From Phallusia fumigata (lineage: Eukaryota > Chordata > Ascidiacea > Phlebobranchia > Ascidiidae): a stretch of 24,935 nt of DNA. Positions 1-22,645 of the stretch are shown in pieces (position 1 is the first letter of the stretch; each line of letters opens with the position of its first letter). Made by a program: the position numbers and the translations under genes. The stretch covers positions 1 to 24,935 of the forward strand of contig QXVZ01000859.1 of assembly GCA_008931825.1 (NCBI GenBank), in the 5' to 3' direction. Below the pieces are notes generated by a model. That model did no database searches. It saw only the letters and a program-made list of their open reading frames with translations, and was not told where the DNA came from.

Positions 1-614
1 GGGGCACTAGCTCATCCACATGACAAGCTTCCCTCATTTTATGCTTGTTGTGACACAAACACGCATTGTTTCAAACTGGTTTAGCGATTTATTTCAAAAT
101 GCACTTCAGTGAAAAACATGCTATGGAAGACAATCGACCAGTTTCTTAATTCTTGGGATGATAATTTGGATTCTAACATTTTAATCTAGTTTCGTGGCCC
201 ATCTGCAAACTATGCGCTGTGGCCTCCTGGTTAAACAACACTGGCCTAAATAGTTTTCCGCATGATTGTCACCTCAGTTTCTTGCCTAGCGAAACACAAT
301 AAAGTGGCCGAGAACCCAAATCCTTGCGAGCACAACTTTTATCTCAGTTATTTTTAACGTGTAGTTTTCAAAGTTTCCCCCATATTTGATGTGACCTTGC
401 CGTCCAGTTGTTTTAAAATAACAGTGAATAAACTTGAAAAACAGTGGATAAACTTTATCGGCAAGTGGTAACAGGTTTAACTAAGCCGCCAAGATGGCCA
501 AGTGTTTAAAACGATTGCCCGGTTCGGTTCCATCATGCTGTAACTCTTTGAGTTCTACTACCTTTCTTCGCTGCATAAAAATGCACAATCGCTTTCATGA
601 TATTTTCTGAAACT
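1..614. other. Intergenic, no gene seen
   Basis: I see no ORF with coding character, splice-site series, RNA gene or repeat here. It lies beyond the poly(A) signal of the 744-1993 gene. Confidence 0.5.
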
Positions 615-620
615 TTTATT
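615..620 (-). terminator. Poly(A) signal of the TRADD-N-like gene
   Basis: AATAAA on the minus strand (TTTATT on plus), about 125 bases after the stop codon at 744-746. It is the first canonical hexamer downstream and fits the 3' end of this gene. Confidence 0.6.
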
Positions 621-743
621 CACATTGTTAGTCAAGTTTTTTTACACAGTCATGTCAATACGGGTGCTAAAGTAAATAAATGTTTTTTTTTAGCCAAACA
701 TTTTTCATGAATTTACGGCAATAGTGGTGCTGTAGTAAATGGA

Positions 744-880
744 CTACTTCTTTTTTGGTCCCTCGTGCACGTCTCCGGCGTTCAGGTTAAGTGAACCTCC
801 TTTAAACGTTCCACCAGAAATTTCATTCGTGACTTTCTTTTCACCACTACCAGACTGAGTGCCTGCTGGCACTGTAGCTC
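744..880 (-). CDS. Exon 3: second GGTF/NAG repeat and C-terminus
   Basis: Acceptor ATTTGCAG. It encodes a Gly/Ser linker (TQSGSGEKK), the second repeat (VTNEISGGTF ... NLNAGDVHEG) and PKKK, then TAG. The repeat core starts in the same phase as exon 2. Confidence 0.75.
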
Positions 881-1993
881 CTGCAAATAAATTTTAAAAG
901 TTTGAGAACCACAAGTCGCCATCTAAGCATAAAAGCAAGCTTGTAAACCCATCATCCTCTGGAGCCGTGTCAGTGATAAAAATTTGTTGACAAGGGGTAA
1001 AAACAACATCGTCACGTACCGTGCTCGTACACATTCCCGGCGTTTGCATGAAGTGGTGCATGTTCAAAGGTCCCACCAGTAATGACATTCTTTACCTCTG
1101 CCTTGTCTATAAAAAGCAATAAGTTGTAAGTTTCTGTAAAAATAAGTTATCTTTGTGTCTGTTTTAACAACGATCGTATGGTAAACTAATTAGAATTTGT
1201 ATGGTTTTGTGTTTAGCCAGTTTGTTTTGCTGAACCACTTCTTGTATTTCAACAGCTACAAGTGAATTTGAACTTAAGTATTTACTGAGTCCGCTGTTAG
1301 CTTACCACAGGGGTTCTTAACCAGGGGTACCCGTACACCTAAAAGGTACGGGATTAGTTTCTAGGGGTACAAGGTTTCTAAATCATTGGGTTAGTTATGT
1401 AGATACTGCAAAATATCTATAACATCCAAATATTTCTTTATTTAAACACAAGAACAATAATTACTTTCCGGAATATACAGAAGGGGGTACGGGAACTGGT
1501 TGGTGATTCCAGGTGTGCGGACAAGAAAAAGGTTAAGAGTCACTTACTTACCACCGACAATAGAAATTGCCCTCAGTTCAAAACCATTGAGATGCGACAA
1601 GTTGGATGATGTTCGGATGATGTCCGTGCATTGCTCTTGTAGAGCAGTTCTCAAACTTCCCGACTCTATGTTTGCCCTCATCTTTGCCTGTTCGTCATCA
1701 GACAAGTCAGCATTGAACGCTACACTACCCGCAGCAAAATCGTATGCTTTGAAACCCAATTTGTACAAAGCAAAACATAGAACCACAACCGAACCACCCT
1801 TCAACAGGTTGTCGCAATTTGCATATCTTTGAAAAAGGCTAGTGGAAAGATCTTCCACATTTCCTTCGACCTCCAATTTATATTTTCCATTCCCTACTGT
1901 GAGCCGAACCCCTGCATCGAAAAACGTCCCTTCTGCTACGAATGGGGTTGGTCGAAGCTGTTGCCCAGGGTTTTGTTGACTTGGCTCGCTCAT
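744..1993 (-). CDS. TRADD-N-like domain protein with two C-terminal GGTF/NAG repeats (3 exons, 221 aa)
   Basis: Three exons join in frame (1993-1552, 1106-1020, 880-744), giving 666 nt and 221 residues. The ATG is supported by an in-frame TAG at 2017-2015. Residues about 60-147 contain KGGSVVVL, then a helix-like stretch with SGSLRTALQEQ, then a strand-like FELRAISI. This order resembles TRADD-N domains, which act in metazoan death-adaptor proteins; human TRADD has a similar block (GALRAALQ followed by LQLELRAG). The C-terminus has two copies of V-x-N-x-I-x-G-G-T-F...L-x-x-N-A-G-x-V-x-E, ending in a lysine-rich PKKK. Short Gly/Asn beta-arch motifs of this kind recall amyloid signalling motifs (RHIM-like or fungal/bacterial type). 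By inference it is a cytosolic adaptor that oligomerises. No signal peptide is seen. The exon structure is firm; the domain call is moderate and rests on pattern memory, not a search. Confidence 0.75.
1020..1106 (-). CDS. Exon 2: first GGTF/NAG repeat
   Basis: 87 nt between TTTTTATAG and GTACGT, phase 1 at both ends, so it can be skipped or duplicated without frame loss. It encodes KAEVKNVITGGTFEHAPLH followed by ANAGNVYEH. Confidence 0.75.
1308..1545. mobile_element. hAT-like non-autonomous element (MITE), 238 bp
   Basis: The left end is CAGGGGTTCTTAACC and the right end, reversed, is AAGTGACTCTTAACC, a 15-bp terminal inverted repeat with 11 matches. The flanks are 8-bp target duplications differing at one base, GCTTACCA (1300-1307) and ACTTACCA (1546-1553). 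CAGGGGTTCTTAACC-type termini with 8-bp duplications are typical of hAT elements. No transposase ORF fits inside, so any mobility would depend on an enzyme from elsewhere. It lies in intron 1 of the TRADD-N-like gene. Confidence 0.75.
1552..1993 (-). CDS. Exon 1 of the TRADD-N-like gene
   Basis: It encodes residues 1-147 plus one base of codon 148. The donor is GGTG|GTAAGT, lying wholly inside the target-site duplication of a hAT-like element. If the donor is not used, translation stops two codons later at TAA, giving a 149-residue protein without the C-terminal repeats. Confidence 0.75.
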
Positions 1994-2013
1994 GCTTTTG
2001 TATGGTGAATTTA

Positions 2014-2016
2014 ACT
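2014..2016 (-). promoter_or_regulatory. Possible 3' splice acceptor just upstream of the start codon
   Basis: Minus-strand TTTTGCAATTAG precedes the ATG by about 20 bases. It could accept a 5' UTR exon or, if the organism uses spliced-leader trans-splicing as tunicates do, a leader. No upstream exon was identified. Confidence 0.25.
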
Positions 2017-2017
2017 A

Positions 2018-3270
2018 ATTGCAAAATAGTCGAAATTGTACAAACCTATGTAACAAATGATATCGGTTATTGCACCTTTTACCACTGTTATTGTTGGGAC
2101 TGGTCACAACGGTTTTGTTGGTTAGCCTATATGAACAAAATTGTAATGTTTCTTCAACATAACCCTATGCTGTAGCCCTAACATGAGCAAATCGACACCG
2201 AGAGCAATATTTGGGGTTTTTAATTTATTCATTTGGGAAGCTACATAGTTCAGCAAAATGTGAACAAAGGTAGCTGTTTTAGAAATATAACACCAAATGT
2301 TAATAAACATTGGGCGGCTTTAGATCTTACTACAGTTGCAGTAATAGTGTAGTTTTAATAGTTCCCAACACACTCACTCCTACTACTCAACTAAAACTTG
2401 CACAATAAGTACAAATATGCGTCTGCAGTTAATAACGAAAGGCATACCAAACTGCATGGTTGGGAACCGAATACCTAGTATCAGAGCCCGCTCTCTTTTG
2501 TTCAAAACAACACCCACGACAGAGGAACTGAAACTACCCATCGCAGCTTATGAATAGGCGAAGCTTTAAAATTGACATTACTTCCTTACAAATGACTTTT
2601 CCTTAAAGTTAAAAGGTGATTTTATCGCTCAAATATATGCAAAGCTGCACTTGTATCGAAGTTTAAGTTTAAAAGTACAACACTTCACACAATTTTTAGA
2701 CATAAGGGTTTTTTAAATCATATGGGTTTCAACAGCCTAAATTGGGATAAATCAGTTGGTGATTTTAAACCAGTGAACATTTATACACAACTAATTGCAA
2801 ACTGATACATTCTTTACCATACGTAAGAACTCTAAGAATGACTATTGTTTGTTTCACTGCCCAAAACAGTTTCAAATCATCTTTTTGGAGTGGTAGTTAC
2901 AAAATTTTATTTACTACAACAAGCTATGCAACCAGTGCCAAAACAATAGTTTCATGACAATATATCCAACTCCGTGGACAGCGTACGACAACCGACACTA
3001 GCTCAACTTCAACTTTTCAAATGTTATCAAACGTTCGTACAAAACTGCTGCTCCATACAACACGAAATGGCTAGCTATCTTGACGAATGGTTGAACAGTT
3101 ACCTTTCCAAAATTACGCAACAAACATGGACTGCGCTCATTGGCTGCTATAGTTCCCACAATGCACCAACACATACTATGGAAATGTCCATATTTGTCGT
3201 GCCAGCTAAATAACTCTTATCGTTTGTAGGGCTGCTATCCCGTCAAGTATATGACAGTTGGATTTCGGAG
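2018..3270. other. AT-rich intergenic stretch
   Basis: It separates the TRADD-N-like gene from the 3' side of TAOK. ORFs here are short and show no coding character. A minus-strand TATAAAT near 2781-2787 could belong to the promoter of the 744-1993 gene but is about 790 bases from its ATG. Confidence 0.4.
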
Positions 3271-3275
3271 AGCAG

Positions 3276-3284
3276 TATAAATAG
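3276..3284 (+). promoter_or_regulatory. TATA box candidate
   Basis: TATAAATAG on the plus strand, with an inverted CCAAT (ATTGGC) about 135 bases upstream. A start near 3305 would point toward the weak ORF pair at 4063-4468. No transcript evidence can be read from sequence. Confidence 0.3.
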
Positions 3285-3304
3285 CGTGAGTGTAAATTTT
3301 TAGC

Positions 3305-4062
3305 GTGGGTGTATTTTATTCAGGTATGAATTAGGTATACAATTCATGGTTTTAAATATTCTCAGTAGGAAGACACAAGCCAGTACTTGTGTGTAAAACA
3401 TGGGGTACGTTTCGACAAACGCTGCTGTCATCATCTGGTATTAATTCCTGTATAAAGTGCATTTTCTGATACTAGTTGTTAATCTTAAACTCATCATTTG
3501 GTAAAATATCTCGTTTGAACTTATTTTAACGATAACAATCAAGATGTTTTGCAGTAGCATTATCACTGTGACTGTACACATCTATTAAATTTCACATACC
3601 TTCATGCGCAGTACAATGACCTTGTGAGTTTGAACGTTCTCTTCGAAAAGGAACAGAAACTTCCCCATTCTACTGGAGCAAGTGAAACTTTTACACTTGT
3701 ATGCAGATCAGTTTTTATTTGTCTCCGGGTCTTTTGTTTACCAGGTGCTTATACGATTATATTACCGCCCAAGTGTACTATCAGTACATTGGGGCCCAAA
3801 CAGGAACCGAAATCTAGGGGGTTTATCGCAAAAGACTTGAAGCTTCAAATCAAGTTTGCTGAAGCATTTGACATAAACAGTGTTGAAACGTTGATTTGCT
3901 TCAATTTATGAAACAAAGTAGACTATTGGGATGTTCAAAGTTGCTATTCCAGAATAGTTGTTTTGAATCCAGAATATCGAATCCAAATCTTATATTAATT
4001 TGGGCAGAATGACACAAAGAATTACAAGCATCAAAACATTAATATAAGACCAACTCCAAACA
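3305..4062. other. Intergenic, one dispersed repeat copy
   Basis: No supportable gene. It contains one copy of a short repeat (3850-3922), related to a copy in the last TAOK intron. Confidence 0.4.
3850..3922 (+). repeat. Dispersed repeat, copy A
   Basis: Starts TCAAGTTTGCTGAAGCATT and ends GAAACAAAGTAGA, the same ends as copy B at 6390-6452. Copy A is about 10 bases longer in the middle. Confidence 0.6.
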
Positions 4063-4468
4063 ATGTCAGACGTGCAGTCGTTACAGTTACGTGCAAAGGT
4101 TGTAAAAACGTTGAAAGAAAAAGCCAAATCCAGTAAGGCAAATACCAAAGGAGTAGCAGGAGTTGCAACAACGAATTTAAAACTAATATGGGCCGATTTT
4201 GGCCATTTATCGAACCACTTTCCGGCTTTACAAGACTTGGAATAACAAAATATTGACCCTATTTTCGAAAATCACGATAGCTATAATAGCCGTTCTCATT
4301 ATTTTGTTCGGTTTAACTTTTTTGGACAAGGCTCTAGCCGGAACTCGGTTTAATCCGGAATCGTATAATTTGACCCGGTGTAGGCCTATCTCAATTTTTA
4401 AAATTTTTGTTCAGTTTTGGGGTTTTCATAAAATCGTAAACATCAAGGTAAATGTTTTAGCGGTTTAA
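4063..4468 (+). CDS. Weak candidate: small single-pass membrane protein, possibly two exons
   Basis: An ATG in good context (ACAATG) opens a Lys-rich 60-codon ORF starting MSDVQSLQLRAKVVKTLKEK. A strong donor-like GTAAGG lies at 4133. An acceptor-like CACGATAG near 4278 would join it in frame to a hydrophobic stretch, IIAVLIILFGLTFLDKALAG, which reads to a stop at 4466-4468. Joined, this gives about 87 residues: a basic helix, one membrane segment and a short tail. I do not recognise a family. The frame agreement could be chance, and no poly(A) signal clearly belongs to it. Confidence 0.2.
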
Positions 4469-5325
4469 AAAATGATTCGTTGATAGTCGGTTACGACATC
4501 CTGGCAAAATTATTTGGGTATGCTCTTTTGCAACACAAAATCATCTTATCCACCAGGATTTTTTGCGAGGCACCTATTAAAACTGGGAATATTGCAGGAC
4601 ATTTAAGCCCTAAATGCCTTGGGAAATTTCGGAAACCTTCAACAAAATCAGTCACCGCCAATTTTCGATAGCAACGGGTTGTATTTTTGCTTTTGCGAAT
4701 AATTCCAACACGAAATAAGTTTAAAAACAAAACACAATTTGTCCCAAGCGCGGTGGAGGAAAAAACGCCGAGAAAAAGAGATAAGAGAGATTAACAGCAA
4801 TTACAACTAGTATTGCATTTATGTACAAACCGCGTCCACTACAACACGTCACCGATGATCCCGCGAAATGATGTCTGATTCGAGAATGAATTTGGGCGAT
4901 ACGTCACGCGCAAAGGTCTGCCGTTTCACCAAAGTGATAGAACTGCATTTTTTTCTCTTCGAAACACGAATAAAACTTGGCGCACTAAGGGTGGGTGAGG
5001 TTACATATTTCACTTACACATGGACACAGCGCTCGCTGGGTGGGTATATTTTGACGGGCTCAGCTGGGACAAGTTCCCCGTAACTGTAACAGACCAAGCG
5101 TTGATTGCAGGCGAAGAGACCACAGCGAATATATATGGAAAGCACAGCGTACGAAAAAACATACAATTTTTTGTCGTGTCCTTGCTCCAGTAATAATGAA
5201 CTTAACGTAGACCGCGCACAGGTCGTGTCGCCATCTCTCCCAGCATCTCGCCAACTGGGTTTGGCAATGACAGATGTCGCCCACTAGGGCATATGTACTA
5301 GCGCGCTCGAAGGCACTGGGTGGCG
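4469..5325. other. Region downstream of TAOK
   Basis: It should include the 3' UTR of the short-tail TAOK mRNA. I see no canonical minus-strand AATAAA in the 600 bases after the stop. The nearest variants are CATAAA near 4816 and AATATA near 5043. Confidence 0.4.
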
Positions 5326-19754
<14,429 letters not shown>

Positions 19755-20850
19755 GCTTACTTGTCGGCCAGAGGAGATAGTGCTTTGTAAAAACTTGGAC
19801 TAGATTTCTTGTGTTTAGTTCCGGCAGAATTGTCATCCACATTTTACACCAAATGCTTTTGGTTGGAGGCCGGCCAATTGATGTCTAATGACGAATGCAA
19901 AGTGTGCAGACAGCCTGCAGTTCGAAACTTCACCTCGTCATTATGGGTTCTTTGCAGTAATCATTTTAAGTGGGTTTCTAATTCTAACTGAAAACCTGAA
20001 AAGAATGGACAATTGCTATGCATAGTCATGAACAACAAATTCAGCCTTGTCTGTGTAAAAATCATGCACAATGGAACTAAAACTAACACTGGGCCAGAAA
20101 TAGCTTCACAAAAACATAAAAGTTTACCCGTAAAAACCGCTATCATTATTCACGTTTTTACTTTCGGTTAGAACACCAGTCAGTCAGTTTCAGTTGGCCT
20201 ACATACTGATTAGAAACTACGCAGAGGCAACGACTTTTTCTGCCACCGTCGTCTCGGCCGATTCCATTGCCATTGTTACGTTCCGTCCTGCTGCGAATTG
20301 TTTGATTTGTTCTCGGAGTAAGTTTAGGAAGTGACGGCGGCGACGCCTTGGAGCAGCAAAACCCTTTGGCACAGGGCACTGCTGGACCTGTCTGTCTGTG
20401 GGCAATCGCCTCTAGCAAAACAATGCGAAATTTGCGTGAAAAACATACAGGAAATGCCTTCAGATTCACAGGAAAAACTTCAGGCGTAGCGACCGTTGCT
20501 GCTGCACGTATTTGTAAATCACGGCGCTATTGACAAAATTCGATAAGCACTTGACAATTCGGGCTACGGTTTTTAGGTGCCTCCCTACTCGCAAGTCAGC
20601 ACAACAAAAATCCTCTAGTTTAGGCAAACGGGGCCCTAAAACGACACGAGTTGAGATGGAGTGAAATGCGACACCGGACCAACAGTCCACCAATCTAGCT
20701 TGGTTTTCCACTAAGTAGAACACATAATTGATACCTAACATGCGTGACAGCCACTTTTCAAGCAAGTGAACGTACGAAACAAAACTGTCCCAGTTTGCGA
20801 AAGTAATCCCTTCAAAACACCAACATTGCCTCAACAAACCTAAAGTAGAC
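19755..20850 (-). other. TAOK 5' flank, probable 5' UTR region
   Basis: An acceptor-like TTTTTACAAAG lies just upstream of the ATG (exon start near 19782). A donor-like ATCA|GTATGT at 20207 follows a locally CpG-richer stretch (about 20210-20420). A non-coding first exon there is plausible, and spliced-leader addition near 19782 is the alternative. Neither can be settled from sequence. Confidence 0.3.
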
Positions 20851-20977
20851 TAGATAGGAGATTGGCTGGTACAGCACCAATAAAGGCAATCGTACAACAA
20901 GCGCCTCTAGCCTTGACACAGTAAGCAATATTTCTTATAATTGCACAGTTCTTCGACGTTAAGGATGTGAAAATGGC

Positions 20978-21310
20978 TACGTCACACAGCGCTAAGGTGT
21001 AGATAATGATAGCGTTCTGCTTCCAAGTTCCTTATTACGTCACAAAAGAGGTGTACCGGCCCAACATAGCAAACGTCGTTACCCTACAGCTGGAAGTTCA
21101 TGTCCTGTAACAAAATTTGAACTTAAGGTCAGAGTGCTAGATTTAGCAGCACTGTTATTAACTTTCAACACAAAGATTATTGAACGAAACTTTTTTAGAC
21201 GAAGTGACGGGCGGGGTAGAAAACTATCGACCGACAAAATCTTAAAACTTAATCGATTTTACAATCGCACGCACTCGCCGAACACGTGATTCTACTTCGT
21301 GATGACGTAA
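20978..21310. promoter_or_regulatory. Cluster of CRE/ATF-like sites and an E-box upstream of TAOK
   Basis: TACGTCA (20978), TTACGTCA (21035) and TGACGTAA (21303) occur with CACGTG (21283) within 340 bases. The cluster is about 1.2-1.5 kb from the TAOK start codon and could be part of its promoter or of one pointing right. Confidence 0.35.
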
Positions 21311-22500
21311 CTTCTAGTGGCCAAGGAGCTTCTTCGTTAAAGGAAATGAATGCATGATTAATTACATCTTAACCTGCATGGAGGTTTATTGTTTTTTTTC
21401 GTGACAGTTCATCAGGAGCACCAACCAAGCAACAATTGCCAAAAAGCATTTCACAATTTATGTGGGTGAAGGGTCGATTTTACATAGTTCTATTTACTAC
21501 TTTTTTGGAAACGATCTAAGCTACACAGAATAATAATCTGGTCATACCTATCGCCAAAGCAAAATGGGTTGCGCCATTGTTGACCTTGCGCAATGAGATC
21601 GTGTCATATCAGCATAAATTTGTGTTTCAAACCAAATCTGGTCATGCAATTAAGTCGGTCGAGACGGGACAGCAAGATTCGCCAATCGCCAGAGGCTGTC
21701 GAAAGTTGCAGACGCGCCGGTTTTGCTGTAATTCCGGTATAGATGTGTGTGGCTTTCAGCCTGCCACGCGAACTGCCTTCCATTTGATGACGGCAAACCG
21801 TAAATCTCAATACATCGCGTCGCCAGGAGATTTATTTATTGTCTCGCGAGTTGGCGTCGCACCTGCGAGCAACCACTGCCTTTTTATCAGCGAGTTTGGT
21901 ATGTCCAACATCTCGGGTATTTTACGTTTCAATCTGTAAGGTTTGAAATCATCACAATCAGACACGGCGTTACGCAGCAAAGATTGCCGAAATTCTTAGG
22001 GTAAGTACAACATCGTGAGTACAACTACAGATTCGCGCGTAGCTGGGACAACACAAGTATATTTAATGGGAAGTTCACAAAATTAATCGCAGTCGGTTGA
22101 CTTCATGATGTTTATTTAAAGCTTAAAAAGCGACAATAGGCAACTAAGACAAGTTTGCTACAAGACTTTTCACCGGTTTACAGCATAGATCCACGAAAGA
22201 ATATCTTCCAGCTGCTTCCAGCACTTTGCAAACCCATTCACTACCGCTGCCGCAAGATATTTTAGTTGTCCAAACTTTCCGAATTCGTCTCCACCCATCA
22301 ACAGTTTTCACACCCTGGCGACGCCTACCCTTTTCACAAGCCCTAACCTATGCAACAGTTGCCAGCCTCCCAACGTTGGCGGCGGTGACGCTCCGTCGCA
22401 AAGCGAGCGCAGATTTATCGCACTGGGTCATCCATTAACTCGTGAACCGCTGGAATTTACTATTGCGACAGGGGGGCTGGCGCTGCGCACACACTCGGCT
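21311..22500. other. Intergenic, moderately CpG-rich
   Basis: Open frames on both strands (for example plus 21577-21939) lack any recognisable domain. I see no supportable gene. Confidence 0.4.
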
Positions 22501-22511
22501 GTGAAGCTTCA

Positions 22512-22645
22512 TATATTTATAACGAGCGTGCGGTTAGCGAGTCTCGCATCCGAAATTGGAGAGGCATTCGCTGCAAAAAAAACTAAACCAGACGATAAAA
22601 AATACGACCACTAAGCCCACAACACTCAATGAACTGATTCAGAAG
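22512..22645 (+). promoter_or_regulatory. Candidate TATA promoter and non-coding first exon, pointing right
   Basis: TATATTTATAA at 22512-22522 is followed about 30 bases on by an initiator-like TCGCATCC (A at 22548). The next stretch has no long ORF and meets a donor-like CAGAAG|GTATTT at 22645. This would be the first exon of a plus-strand gene whose coding exons lie beyond the window. Confidence 0.3.

Noticed and set aside
20217-20405. Short minus-strand frame as an upstream coding exon of TAOK
   Set aside because: The TAOK ATG at 19754 starts the conserved N-terminus and has an in-frame stop just upstream. This frame is at most part of a 5' UTR.
21577-21939. 120-codon plus-strand frame
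   Set aside because: It has no ATG at its start, no recognisable motif and no nearby splice or poly(A) pattern. It is treated as chance in CpG-richer DNA.
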